Virus record (IMG/VR): IMGVR_UViG_3300017917_001130
Coordinates: 1 to 55,819 of that record
Length of the DNA: 55,819 nt
From: a virus
Strand: one strand, 5' to 3'
In this document: positions 16,004 to 25,169 of the stretch, piece by piece
Layout: each line of letters starts with the position of its first letter
Position numbering within the stretch: the first letter of the stretch is position 1
Program-made: the position numbers and the translations under genes
Notes under the pieces: model-generated
What the model saw: only the letters and a program-made list of their open reading frames with translations
What the model was told of the DNA's origin: nothing
Database searches by the model: none

Positions 16004-16563
16004 TTCTTCTTGCCGCCCTTCATGTTGGCACACCAGTGATACATTTTGCCGCGTTCGCCGCCATACTTCCGAGCCTTGGCACGTAGAGATGTAACACTTC
16101 CATCACAGCTAGCGCCAGCACGTTTCACACGTCCGGGGCGACTCTTGCCCTTGACCTTGCCATCTGCAAAGTTTTCATTTACAGGAATGTTCTTCAATGC
16201 AGCCGCAACACCGGGGTGCATAGGACTGGGCCAGTCTCCAGCTTCTACCCAGCAAAAGTCTTTCCATTCAGGATCTGGACGTGGTTCAAACTCGTGCGGC
16301 ACAATACCAATAAATGTGACATACCGGGGATTCTCTGCCAAACGTTTTAGTTTGATAGGACCTGTGTATCCTGACTCTTCACCAAGTTCACGTCTAGCAC
16401 ATTGTTCTAATGATTCGCCGGGCTCTCTGCCGCCGCCCCATGCTGCCCATAAACCGCCGTCGTTGATACTATCACTGCGTTGTTGTAGGCCATAACGACC
16501 TGTGTCTTCAGCATACAAGATAATGCCAGCAGCACCTTGATCAGCAAATTCATGTGCTCTCAT
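16000..16563 (-). CDS. Nudix hydrolase with basic Cys-containing tail
   Basis: This 187-residue protein has a complete Nudix box at about residues 44-66: GGREPGESLEQCARRELGEE then SGY. It therefore hydrolyses a nucleoside diphosphate-X compound; the substrate is unknown. After about residue 135 comes a basic tail (KGKSRPGRVKRAG, GKMYHWCANMKGGKKK) not needed for Nudix activity and seen on unrelated phage proteins. The N terminus MRAHEFADQG resembles the tagged genes but lacks the Glu. It overlaps its neighbours by TGATG and ATGA. Confidence 0.88.
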   Translation of the reverse strand: MRAHEFADQGAAGIILYAEDTGRYGLQQRSDSINDGGLWAAWGGGREPGESLEQCARRELGEESGYTGPIKLKRLAENPRYVTFIGIVPHEFEPRPDPEWKDFCWVEAGDWPSPMHPGVAAALKNIPVNENFADGKVKGKSRPGRVKRAGASCDGSVTSLRAKARKYGGERGKMYHWCANMKGGKKK

Positions 16564-19500
16564 CAGGCTGCTCCCATCACTGGTACGACGCTAACTTCGT
16601 CACGCACCATGTTGCGTTGGGCCCACTGTGCGGCTACTCTGTTGGCATCTGCTTGGCTGTTGCCCACGCCTGAGAAGCGATATAGTTCTTGGCCGTTAGC
16701 ATCAATAACCTTCCACTCTCCAGTGAAACTGCCCTGTGCTGGCTGTTCGCCTGCCACGTCAACAATACCACCTCTCGCTGCATCGGCAGCACGAGCACGA
16801 GCTAAGTCTGCTTCCATATCAGGGAACAGATCAATATTGGCTACTGGTTCCCGTTCAGCATTAGACACTCCAGGTCCACGACGAATGCCAAACATTCTTT
16901 GTGCTTGTTCGGGATTTAATCTATGCGGACCGTGAGCACGATAATCATTCAACCGAATCATGGCTTCGTCGTCGTTGCGTAGTTGTGCAGTGTCTAAAAC
17001 TTCGCCGGTTTCTCTATTGTAGATTTCGTAATCGATATTTTGTGATGCCTGTGCTGCTCGTTGACGTTGTAGATCCATGGTACTACCAGGCACTGGAGCC
17101 CGTTGAGCACGGTATTCGCCGCCAGGATGGTCAGCACGATATCGTTCTAATCTCGCCATGGCCGCTTGGTCATCGGCAGCAACAAATGCCGCCACTATGT
17201 CATCGCGATCCAGGCCTCTATAAATTTCATAATTGCGGCCTGCCGCTTGTTGACCCGTAGCCTGTGCAGGTTCGTCGCGACCTGCCACTGTTGTGCCTTG
17301 TTGTGCGGCTCCGGGTTGGCCGAGACTTTGGTCAGGATCGTATCTAGTAGACCATTCTATTCCTGGATTGGCATCTTCCCACTGACGCAACACTGTTATA
17401 GCATCTGACATATCAGCGGCTGCATAACGATACGCAGGTTTATTGTCGTTGTTGGAATCTACGACCACGTAGTTGCCATCAGGATTGCTGGGGCGACCGT
17501 TTAGTGTTGGTCCAGCTGATTTATCATGATAGGGACGCAGGGGCTTGGCCACCACTGTGTTTCTTGTGTTGGCCCAGCTAGGGTATCCATCAGGGCCCAA
17601 GGCCTTTTCAATGGCTTCTTCTCGGCTGCTGGCAACAACTTCTATACTGGCGTAACTTTGAGGTGGATTAGAAACACTCCACCAGTATTTTTCCGTCTTA
17701 GGCAGCTCTTTCTTCAACTGGCGTTCTAGCTGTGCTTGTTTGACAAAACTGCGTAGAGCTGCCTTGGGTGTTTTGCCAGCAACATAGTCAGCAAAATATT
17801 TTATAGTATCCTTTGCACCTTTGCCAGCAATGCCGCGGGCTTCGTCAGCCACAGGTTCCAGTAACTTGTAGAGCTTCTTCAAGTATTCTTCACGATAGGC
17901 TTCGGGATTCATAGCTGCTGATAGCGCAACAGTGAATCGCATTAGAGTGTTTTCGATCTTGTCAAAGTTCTCATCCAACCAGTCGCCACCGGGGCTACGG
18001 AATTCAATGTAACCAGACTTGGTATTGATTGAAGTGTATTTGCTTGTGGTGCCTGAGTGTACGACTTTGCTGGCCAGATCTTCCATGTGCCCACGCATCT
18101 TGTCCAATAACTGTTTGGCAGAGTCGGGATTCTTCTTAACCAAGTCCTGAACTTTACCCAAGGCTGATGCAGCATAGGTATTTGAACTGCGACCATACTG
18201 ATCCAGCACATACTTGTCACCCAGCAACAATGCCAGTTTTACATAATCAAGTTTTTGTAGATCAAAGTCAGGCACTGAGATGTTGATGTGCAGGCCTGTG
18301 GAGTCATTAGTATAACAACCTGTGCGTCCGGCCCACTCTTTGACCTTGTTCAAGTCACTGAGCATTTCGTCAATGGGCATGGGCGGTGACACAAACTCCA
18401 AGCCCATGTCGTTGTCACTGTCAGGATCTAAACTGCCATCGGGTTCTACAACATAGTGTCCAGGTTCTCTACGGGCACCGTGATAGCTAGAACTTGCGTT
18501 GACAGGTTTGCCAATCATGCGACTGAAATCATCAGCAACTTGATCAATATCGCCTTCGCCACTGCTGGTGCTGGTGTAGTAAGGCCAAGTTATGTCTCCA
18601 CTGTAGTTTGATTCAACATCTGATGCATAGCGAATACCTCGGTCTTCTAACCAATCCTGTTCTGAGTAGTTGTCTGAACGGTCTTCTGAGTATTCTTCTC
18701 TGGCAGCATCAAAGTTGCCGCCTTGCTCATCCCACTGATCTTGAACATATGATTCACGTTTTTCATCTACCAATGCAAACAGCATCTTTTCAAATTCTTC
18801 TACGTCCAGTTTGTCGCCGTATTCGGCTTGCAGTTGATTGCGAGCTTCTTCTTCGGCTTCTTCTTCGTCAAATGGATCTTCGCGATCCAAATAGTCTTTG
18901 AAATATTCAAAGCCATCGCCGCTGTTCCACCAGTCGTTGTCTATACTTTCTCCGCGCCACTCCCAAAACTCTTCATACATTGCGTCTCTGAGTCTGCGGA
19001 TCATGCCTGAACTGTTGTATTCGTTGTCGTCAAAGAAGTTCACACAGTCATCAATGTCACGCACACGCTCGTCTTGATCGTAGTCAGCTTCTAGATCGCC
19101 GCCTTCATCATCCTTGATGTTGGGCACAATCATTTCAAATTCCATGCCGGCCATGGCACCTGTTTTAGCAGCTTCTGCTCGGAGGTTGCTGGGTGACATT
19201 TTGATTTCCATCAGTGCATCATCCAGAGCCTCACTGATCAATTCATCATCATCTTCTTCGCCAGGTTCATCCAAGTCATGTGTTTTCAAGCCCAGGTTCA
19301 TGAGCTTTTTACTGTACATGTTTTCTAAGTCTTCGCTACCAAAAGCAAACACAGTACTGGGAGGTCCTTTGCCTAGAGATTTTTTATCAATGCTGTCAAG
19401 ATCCGAAATCTTTTGGCCCAACTTGTACCAATCGTACATGTCACTTACGTCAACTTTGATTGTGCCTGCTGGCATTTCGGGTGGTGATTCAGGGCCCAAA

Positions 19501-20900
19501 GGTTTATTAAGGTCTTGGTACTTGCCCTGACCCTGTGACGGTTGCGGCATACGGCTTTCACGTAGATTTGCTGACTTCATCAACAACCCTGGCTCGCCAT
19601 TGCGACCAGTGTTCAGTGCTAGTTTGTTTGCTTCCTTGCCAACCTGGCCAGGCTTTATGTCCACACTCACAGCCATTGAGTAACGTGGATCTTTAGCTTC
19701 TTTTTTGTTTTTAGGAATGTAGCCACTGGCATTTTCATGCATGGGCGTTTTGCCAAATAGTTCTGGATGTGCATCAGCATAGTTACGCATGATGATGCCA
19801 GCTACAGCATGAGCTTCGTTTTCAAATCTCGAACCAGTTTCGCCCGCAGCAGGTGTCAAGGATTCAATTTCGTGTTGACGGCAGTGGCACAGTTCATGTG
19901 CCGCAGTACGCAAAATATCCAACAAGTGTCTATTGTGCAAGTTCACATGCAACACATGTGACTCGGGCTCGTACATACCAAAACTGTGATTGTCAATACT
20001 CCAATCAGGATCATCATGCAACTGAATCTCTGGCATGTTTTCAATGTCTAAACGATTGGCAGTGTCGTGAATAAAGTCCTGCACCAAGTCAGCATACTGG
20101 TGTTCGGTTTCTAAAATTTGTTTGGTACTGGGATTGACACCGTCGGGACTTTCTGTGACAAAACCATACACCACTGGCTTACGTGCTTCAGGCAAACTCA
20201 AAGACTTGTTCTTTAGTTCTTGTCTAGCTGTTTTGAGTTTTTGTATAGTACCGTTGTTTCGTAATATCTTGAATGCTAGGTTCTCTGGTGAGAACTCACC
20301 CTGCTGTTCAAGACCTTGTTGGCGCATGTTTTTTAACTTGGCCCAGGCGTCATCCATTTGATGTTCGTCGCCAGACTCAATGGCAGATTCGATTCTATGA
20401 CCAATGTCTTCGTACTTGCTTTTTACAGAAATATCTTTGACGTCAGCTCGGCGGCGCTTGGGCACACTGAGCCATTTGTTTTGTAACAAACTGTAGATGC
20501 CCTGGGAGTAGTGCGGTTGATTGGGATTTTGTACATACAACTCTACGTCATATCCGCCAATGCGAATGTCGTTTTGATCGTTGTATTGATATTTTTTAGC
20601 GTCAAACAATTCGCGAAATACTTCGCTTGTGTCAGCTTCGGGAAGATCTGCAACAATGTGCAGGTCTATGTCTGAATGCGGGGTGTAATTAAAGGCAGCG
20701 TTGCTACCACTGATGGTAATATCGCGCACTTGCAAATCGTCAATGCCCAAAAACTCCTTGAAGTCTTCAGCGATTTCCAGCAGTTTAGCATGTACATCGG
20801 GACGTAGATGTTCACGGTCGTCCCATAACCGGGGATTAAGCCGGTCATGGAACTTTACAGCGTCTGCTAAATTAAAAGCGTCCAGTTCATTGATATTCAT
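16563..20900 (-). CDS. Giant nucleotidyltransferase/metallopeptidase/amidoligase fusion
   Basis: The protein has 1,445 residues. Residues 55-125 are a MNT-type nucleotidyltransferase (GSNAAFNY, HSDIDLHIV, third acidic site GGYDVEL). Residues 310-370 hold HELCH in the HExxH context TAAHELCHCRQHEI, a zincin. Residues 440-560 are a conserved phage linker (VDVSDMYDWYKLG). Residues 580-1010 match amidoligase (COOH-NH2 ligase) motifs: GMEFEM, GLEFVSPP, STGLHINIS and GYIEFRSPGGDW. From 1070 to the end, about five 45-50-residue repeats carry YEIY or YVVV strands and a helix. An acidic insert lies at 595-790. A GTAAATA box sits eight nt before the ATG, with no ribosome binding site. It may be packaged and injected (inference). 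Confidence 0.8.
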   Translation of the reverse strand: MNINELDAFNLADAVKFHDRLNPRLWDDREHLRPDVHAKLLEIAEDFKEFLGIDDLQVRDITISGSNAAFNYTPHSDIDLHIVADLPEADTSEVFRELFDAKKYQYNDQNDIRIGGYDVELYVQNPNQPHYSQGIYSLLQNKWLSVPKRRRADVKDISVKSKYEDIGHRIESAIESGDEHQMDDAWAKLKNMRQQGLEQQGEFSPENLAFKILRNNGTIQKLKTARQELKNKSLSLPEARKPVVYGFVTESPDGVNPSTKQILETEHQYADLVQDFIHDTANRLDIENMPEIQLHDDPDWSIDNHSFGMYEPESHVLHVNLHNRHLLDILRTAAHELCHCRQHEIESLTPAAGETGSRFENEAHAVAGIIMRNYADAHPELFGKTPMHENASGYIPKNKKEAKDPRYSMAVSVDIKPGQVGKEANKLALNTGRNGEPGLLMKSANLRESRMPQPSQGQGKYQDLNKPLGPESPPEMPAGTIKVDVSDMYDWYKLGQKISDLDSIDKKSLGKGPPSTVFAFGSEDLENMYSKKLMNLGLKTHDLDEPGEEDDDELISEALDDALMEIKMSPSNLRAEAAKTGAMAGMEFEMIVPNIKDDEGGDLEADYDQDERVRDIDDCVNFFDDNEYNSSGMIRRLRDAMYEEFWEWRGESIDNDWWNSGDGFEYFKDYLDREDPFDEEEAEEEARNQLQAEYGDKLDVEEFEKMLFALVDEKRESYVQDQWDEQGGNFDAAREEYSEDRSDNYSEQDWLEDRGIRYASDVESNYSGDITWPYYTSTSSGEGDIDQVADDFSRMIGKPVNASSSYHGARREPGHYVVEPDGSLDPDSDNDMGLEFVSPPMPIDEMLSDLNKVKEWAGRTGCYTNDSTGLHINISVPDFDLQKLDYVKLALLLGDKYVLDQYGRSSNTYAASALGKVQDLVKKNPDSAKQLLDKMRGHMEDLASKVVHSGTTSKYTSINTKSGYIEFRSPGGDWLDENFDKIENTLMRFTVALSAAMNPEAYREEYLKKLYKLLEPVADEARGIAGKGAKDTIKYFADYVAGKTPKAALRSFVKQAQLERQLKKELPKTEKYWWSVSNPPQSYASIEVVASSREEAIEKALGPDGYPSWANTRNTVVAKPLRPYHDKSAGPTLNGRPSNPDGNYVVVDSNNDNKPAYRYAAADMSDAITVLRQWEDANPGIEWSTRYDPDQSLGQPGAAQQGTTVAGRDEPAQATGQQAAGRNYEIYRGLDRDDIVAAFVAADDQAAMARLERYRADHPGGEYRAQRAPVPGSTMDLQRQRAAQASQNIDYEIYNRETGEVLDTAQLRNDDEAMIRLNDYRAHGPHRLNPEQAQRMFGIRRGPGVSNAEREPVANIDLFPDMEADLARARAADAARGGIVDVAGEQPAQGSFTGEWKVIDANGQELYRFSGVGNSQADANRVAAQWAQRNMVRDEVSVVPVMGAA

Positions 20901-20908
20901 ATGAACTG

Positions 20909-20915
20909 TATTTAC
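20909..20915 (-). promoter_or_regulatory. Late-type box before the giant fusion gene
   Basis: GTAAATA, eight nt before the ATG at 20900. No Shine-Dalgarno sequence lies between box and start. Confidence 0.4.
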
Positions 20916-20918
20916 CGC

Positions 20919-21845
20919 TTAGGCTTGTGCAGTGTCCTGATCGCTAGAAACCAGCACTTCTGGCTCGGCAGCAGGTGCCAACACATCATCAGCAACTTCG
21001 TGTCCGCCTTGTGGGTTTAACACTGTTTCAGCACTGGGTTTTGCAGCCGCTTCGTTGGCTTCAGCAATGGCTTTGAGGTCAAAGTACAGTTTGTCTTGGC
21101 TGGCAGCATCAAACACATAAGTGCCCACGTGACGCAACAACACACGTTTATCCACAAACACTTGGCCACCTAGATCACGCCAGTTTTCACAGAATGTCCA
21201 GTCTTCACTGTAGTAGCGGTTTTCACGCACAGCAGTGTCAAAGTAGGTTTTCATGTAAGGGTTTAATTCAACAGGCAAACCAATGTCGTTGTTGAAAGGC
21301 TTTGTGGCAGGGTGTGCGTCTAGCTTTTCAAACACTTCGCGCTTGATCAACAAGAAGCCTGTGCCAGTTTTTGTGACTTCAATAAGGTTTGGATTTTCGG
21401 GTGTGCCGTTTTCCATGCCTGGAATGCCATTCACACACCACTTAATGGGCATGGATTTCATGGGATACAAGCCGCCGATGACGTCTTTTTGTGCATCCAG
21501 CAATACCAGCAAGTGCCAAGGTTCCCAACCAATGTCAGCATCCACAAAGAACAAATGAGTTGATTCTTTGGTGTGCAAAAACTTGGCTGTGAGTGTGTTT
21601 CTAGCACGGCTAATCAAACTTTCATTTGTCATGGTCTCCACAGTCCAATCCAACCCAAGTTGGCGTGCTGTGTTGGCCCATTTAATATAACTCATGAACG
21701 TTTGTTCTGTGAGCATACCACCATAACATGGCATACAAATATGCACACGAGTAGTTCGCAAATAGTCAAGATTGACTTGAATATTTTGCTGATTGGTGTT
21801 TGCCGGATCAGTTGGGGGCGTTGTTGTAGGTTGGGCGTCAGCCAT
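20919..21845 (-). CDS. GT-A glycosyltransferase
   Basis: The protein has 308 residues from the ATG at 21845, chosen because GGAGAA lies four nt before it. The longer frame adds MHTFKYSYIF. A Pro/Thr/Asn-rich start is followed by RVHICMPCYGG and NESLISRARNTLTAKFL. HLFFVDADIGWEPWHL contains the DxD metal site (DAD). DVIGGLYPMK and YSEDWTFCENWRDLG (the ED catalytic region) follow. These are typical of phage glycosyltransferases that act on DNA bases or surface sugars. The C terminus is an acidic, Pro/Ala-rich tail. Confidence 0.8.
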   Translation of the reverse strand: MADAQPTTTPPTDPANTNQQNIQVNLDYLRTTRVHICMPCYGGMLTEQTFMSYIKWANTARQLGLDWTVETMTNESLISRARNTLTAKFLHTKESTHLFFVDADIGWEPWHLLVLLDAQKDVIGGLYPMKSMPIKWCVNGIPGMENGTPENPNLIEVTKTGTGFLLIKREVFEKLDAHPATKPFNNDIGLPVELNPYMKTYFDTAVRENRYYSEDWTFCENWRDLGGQVFVDKRVLLRHVGTYVFDAASQDKLYFDLKAIAEANEAAAKPSAETVLNPQGGHEVADDVLAPAAEPEVLVSSDQDTAQA

Positions 21846-21896
21846 TGAGTTCTCCATAAAAATGTACGAGTATTTAAATGTGTGCAACAGGCACGG

Positions 21897-22520
21897 TTAA
21901 ATTTCGTAGTACGTATTATAGAACACTTCTTCTGCTTTTTGCAACCGTTTCGATATCGATTGCTGGCGATCAGTACATATCTCAAGTGCTGCTCGGCGCC
22001 AGGCCCGAACCTCTAACTCAGTATACGTTTTGATTTTAATACATGATTTTTGATATTGTTCAACTGCTTGTTCTGCGGCAGAATTAAACTCTAAATCAAA
22101 AATAGTTATTGAGTTCAGTTGTGCTACAAAATGCTCGGGGTTTTCGAAGATCAAGCACCAGTCAAGATTAAAATCAACTGAGTCTAACTCCCATTCCAAA
22201 AACATTTTAGCACCCTGAACCAAACTGTCTAAATCTTGAGGCATTTCTTTTTTATTGGTAAGATTTAAGAAAAAGTTAAACTGGGCTTGTTGATTCCCTA
22301 ATCGAATAGTTGCAGTTTTGTGAACTCTGTCATGAGAACAAAATTCAAAATATGGTATATATTCTGGTTCGATAGAAAGCAAATATGGCCATTCAAAGTG
22401 GGAATGATCACCTGGAATGGTACGATCATTTTTACTACACCATACAAAATAGTTTAACCACATTCCTCCTGCCCCTGGGGGATACCACAAAGTTGGGTGA
22501 TACAACGGAGATATTGGCAT
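21897..22520 (-). CDS. Sulfotransferase-like P-loop protein
   Basis: The protein has 207 residues. YPPGAGGMWLNYFVWC near residues 13-28 resembles the 5'-PSB loop of sulfotransferase-like proteins (PGxGGxWLxYL). The rest is alpha/beta with an acidic middle and a long C-terminal helix (EVRAWRRAALEICTDRQQ). No second PAPS motif is clear, so catalytic activity is uncertain. It stands apart from the other P-loop sulfotransferase-like genes at 39.5-41.4 kb. Confidence 0.45.
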   Translation of the reverse strand: MPISPLYHPTLWYPPGAGGMWLNYFVWCSKNDRTIPGDHSHFEWPYLLSIEPEYIPYFEFCSHDRVHKTATIRLGNQQAQFNFFLNLTNKKEMPQDLDSLVQGAKMFLEWELDSVDFNLDWCLIFENPEHFVAQLNSITIFDLEFNSAAEQAVEQYQKSCIKIKTYTELEVRAWRRAALEICTDRQQSISKRLQKAEEVFYNTYYEI

Positions 22521-22540
22521 CTATTACTAACAATATAATA

Positions 22541-23119
22541 TTACTTAAATCCAATCACCATGAAACGAGTATACTCAGTTTCGGGGTCTTGTAGTTCTAA
22601 TCCACCAGAGTACAACACCTTGTCAAGAGGGAATTTGTCTTGGATATCTTCGGCACTGTGAAATTGTGCGCCTGGATCATGATCTCGTGCTTGCAATGCT
22701 ACCAATGTTCCTGTGGGAATGTTGTCAAACCAATTGCGACCCTTCATGTCTGTTAGACTGGTGTTGACCACTGCACTGCGTCGATCCAACTGTCTGTAGT
22801 CCAAGTCATTGGCATTTTTCAGCATGAATTCCACGTTGTCTGCGCCACGACGAGTCAACATCTTTTTACCAACCTGCAAGAAATTCTTGTCGGTTTCCAC
22901 GTTGATTATTTTGTCAACTGTGATTTCTGGGTTCAAAGTCAACAGCATGGCCAAGTTAGAATACCAAGCACCCAACACATACATGGTGTTGATGTGATTA
23001 GTAATTTTGCTGAGTTCTCTGATGAGCCACAGTTTGCTGAATACCAAGTCAGGTGTGTAACTGCCTTCAAGGCTGTAACCTGAACTTTCCGCTAACTGTG
23101 TAAACTCATCAACAATCAT
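22541..23119 (-). CDS. Class I methyltransferase-like protein
   Basis: This 192-residue protein has TMYVLGAWYSNLAMLL as a motif I variant (VLGAWYG, as in a phage-wide methyltransferase group), KIINVETDKNFLQVGKKML (acidic end of strand 2) and NANDLDYRQ. AVVNTSLTDMKG is in the motif IV position. It overlaps the nucleotidylyltransferase gene by four nt. The substrate is unknown. Confidence 0.7.
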   Translation of the reverse strand: MIVDEFTQLAESSGYSLEGSYTPDLVFSKLWLIRELSKITNHINTMYVLGAWYSNLAMLLTLNPEITVDKIINVETDKNFLQVGKKMLTRRGADNVEFMLKNANDLDYRQLDRRSAVVNTSLTDMKGRNWFDNIPTGTLVALQARDHDPGAQFHSAEDIQDKFPLDKVLYSGGLELQDPETEYTRFMVIGFK

Positions 23120-24192
23120 TTTTTACGGCCAGCACAGTGAGCTCGTTGACTAAAGCCCCGGGGATTGGAGCAATTGATACTGCGTTTGTATTTTTCACTC
23201 CACTTTTCTTCAATGTAATCTGGGTCTTCTTCCAAGGTAGCTGCCCAACCTTGGTTTTCCATGGGAGGTTGATTTTCTCTGCGCTGATATCCAGCAGTCA
23301 TTCCTGCTCCGGCGCCGGCTGTGTTGGCGGTCATGGGGTTGATAGATTCGCCTACATCTTTACCAGCCAAGCGAGCTATTTCTTTTTTCTTTTGTTGTTT
23401 GTTAAAAAGATCACTTGTGTACCTACGAGCATTGTACATGTCTTGTCTAGTGGGATTTGAAAAATCCCCTGGCTTAGACAGAACCAAATCGCCACCGTGG
23501 TAAATTTCAAGAGCTGTAGGAGTAAACTTTACTAAATGCTTGTTGAAAACAAATTCTTTTCCAGGAGCAGGGTCATGTGGTCGATCACCAGTGCTTTCCC
23601 CTAGTTCACTGCCCATAGCTGTATCCAACATCTTGACCACGGTCTGTGCCAGTTTTAAATTCTTTTGTGTAGCAGGATACAAGCTCATGACCAAAGCTGT
23701 TTTGCGTTTTTCATTTAGTCGGGGCCAAGCTGTGCGAATCTCTGTAGCTGACGTCATTCCAGGACCAAACTCCACTGTGGGCAAGTAAGCCATGTAAGCA
23801 TGACGAGCAAATGGTTCTAACTTCTTTGCGCCTAACAAAGGTTGCAAGTATGCAGGATTGCCGTCTTTTTTGACACCGCCTGCCTGTGGTGGTTTGTCTG
23901 CGTCTTTTTCACTGCGCACAAAAATCAATCGATCTTGTTCAGGATTGAATTTTGCTGTGATTTCTTCAGCTCTAAATGGGCTCTTGACTTGTACAAAGTG
24001 TCCAGGTTCTACACCTGCCAGCTGGGCTAGTTTTTCTTTGATGGCAAAGGGAAATGGGCGTGTGCTGGTGTCATTGGTGGCAGCAACATACACTTCTGCA
24101 TCAGGAAATGCTCGGCGTGCTGAGTTATAAAGAGCTGCGTGTCCAGCATGAAAAGGGTGAAAACCCCCGGGCATAATCACTATAGTCGTCAT
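23116..24192 (-). CDS. Nucleotidylyltransferase (HxGH class) with basic tail
   Basis: This 358-residue protein has GGFHPFHAGHAALYN (HxGH site), VYVAATNDTS and MTSATEIRTAWPRL (ISxTxIR-like phosphate-binding site). These place it with the NMN/cytidylyl transferases. After residue 200 come a small domain and the tail KYKRSINCSNPRGF then SQRAHCAGRKK. That tail is basic and Cys-containing, and is found at the end of unrelated phage proteins. A CTAAATA box lies five nt before the ATG with no ribosome binding site. The substrate could be NMN, a sugar phosphate or a glycerol phosphate. Confidence 0.85.
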   Translation of the reverse strand: MTTIVIMPGGFHPFHAGHAALYNSARRAFPDAEVYVAATNDTSTRPFPFAIKEKLAQLAGVEPGHFVQVKSPFRAEEITAKFNPEQDRLIFVRSEKDADKPPQAGGVKKDGNPAYLQPLLGAKKLEPFARHAYMAYLPTVEFGPGMTSATEIRTAWPRLNEKRKTALVMSLYPATQKNLKLAQTVVKMLDTAMGSELGESTGDRPHDPAPGKEFVFNKHLVKFTPTALEIYHGGDLVLSKPGDFSNPTRQDMYNARRYTSDLFNKQQKKKEIARLAGKDVGESINPMTANTAGAGAGMTAGYQRRENQPPMENQGWAATLEEDPDYIEEKWSEKYKRSINCSNPRGFSQRAHCAGRKK

Positions 24193-24197
24193 GACTA

Positions 24198-24204
24198 TAT
24201 TTAG
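24198..24204 (-). promoter_or_regulatory. Late-type box, five nt before the nucleotidylyltransferase
   Basis: CTAAATA then TAGTC then ATG. T4 spacing puts the transcription start on the first base of the gene. Confidence 0.5.
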
Positions 24205-24205
24205 C

Positions 24206-24637
24206 TTAAAGGTTGTCTAGCAACCACTGATAAGTGGGAGTGGTAAATTCAAAGTGCGCAACACCGTTGCAGCCCATGACACCGTAGAAACGATCCATGT
24301 GTTTGGCTGTGGTTCCATTACGATCATGCCAGTACTGTGCTAGTTTTTGCACTGCTGTGTCAATCACTACACCATCCATGCTGATGTTTTCTACAGTAAT
24401 TGTGCTGTCACTAACAATGTTGCCTTGATCGTCAACTGTGGTGTGTTCGGGCAGTTTGTTGCTGAGTTCAAATTCCAGGGTGTGTTTGCCAGCATCGTCG
24501 CTTATGGACTTGGTGAATTCAACCGTTTCAGTCACTGTATTGAGTTGTAGTATGACTTCGCCGTCAAGACGCACAGTAACAGTCAAAGCACGTTCGGCGT
24601 TGCTAGGAACTATTCGAAAACTAATTGAGGATTGCAT
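24206..24637 (-). CDS. Beta-sandwich-like virion protein candidate
   Basis: This 143-residue protein starts at the ATG at 24637, overlapping the upstream stop (TGATG). Alternating strands (ALTVTVRLDGEVILQLNTVT, TLEFELSNKLPEHT, STITVENISMDG) end in MGCNGVAHFEFTTPTYQWLL. This layout suggests a carbohydrate-binding-like or jelly-roll fold in a structural protein. No enzyme motifs. Confidence 0.6.
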   Translation of the reverse strand: MQSSISFRIVPSNAERALTVTVRLDGEVILQLNTVTETVEFTKSISDDAGKHTLEFELSNKLPEHTTVDDQGNIVSDSTITVENISMDGVVIDTAVQKLAQYWHDRNGTTAKHMDRFYGVMGCNGVAHFEFTTPTYQWLLDNL

Positions 24638-24999
24638 CAATAAGTCACTGTGACAGAGTTAATGACGCCGCCACTAAAGCCCTCAACCCGGATTCGTAAC
24701 CAAGTAAAGTTGCCTATGATAGTGGCAGGATGATAGTCTGTGAGCGGGGTTGTTGATCCATCACCATAAGAGAATGTTTCGAACCAACCAGCATCAGCAG
24801 GATCACTGTCCATGGTGGCTTCCACTACCATGATGCCTTCCCAGCCCGTGACTGAAAATGTCACTGTTTGTACGCCGCCGCGCCCGCGATAATAAGCAGC
24901 GGCTTCTTGTGGGTCGCTGAACCAATCCTGACTTGAACCATCGTAGTTGCCCGATGGTGTGCCATATACTGTGGTATCAAGCAGGGTTTTGGTGGTCAT
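24637..24999 (-). CDS. Beta-rich virion-associated protein candidate
   Basis: This 120-residue protein is rich in Gly, Thr and aromatic residues and ends in NFTWLRIRVEGFSGG followed by INSVTVTY, a strand pattern seen in small neck or tail proteins. Its ATG overlaps the stop of the 54-residue gene (TAATG) and its stop overlaps the next start. No catalytic motif is seen. Confidence 0.6.
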   Translation of the reverse strand: MTTKTLLDTTVYGTPSGNYDGSSQDWFSDPQEAAAYYRGRGGVQTVTFSVTGWEGIMVVEATMDSDPADAGWFETFSYGDGSTTPLTDYHPATIIGNFTWLRIRVEGFSGGVINSVTVTY

Positions 25000-25163
25000 T
25001 ACGCTTTGTCCGCTTCCACAACAACACCTGCGCCAGCAAGCTCTTCAGCCACTGACTGCAGGGCAGCAACGATGTCAGGGGTGGCAATTTCGCCACCAGC
25101 ATCGCTATCTTTGACCAATTTTGAGAGTTTGATCACAACTACTTCTTCGTGAATTTTTGCCAT
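24999..25163 (-). CDS. 54-residue phage protein
   Basis: A short frame from ATG at 25163 encodes MAKIHEEVVVIKLSKLVKDS, then a Gly/Glu turn and a helix (DIVAALQSVAEELAGAGVVV) ending in EADKA. The reading is supported by TAATG coupling with the next gene and a CTAAATA box seven nt upstream. It is acidic and has a strand-helix-strand outline. Function unknown. Confidence 0.7.
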   Translation of the reverse strand: MAKIHEEVVVIKLSKLVKDSDAGGEIATPDIVAALQSVAEELAGAGVVVEADKA

Positions 25164-25169
25164 AGTCAA

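Noticed and set aside
16046-16495. 149-residue plus-strand frame
   Set aside because: Antisense of the Nudix gene, which has a complete Nudix box.
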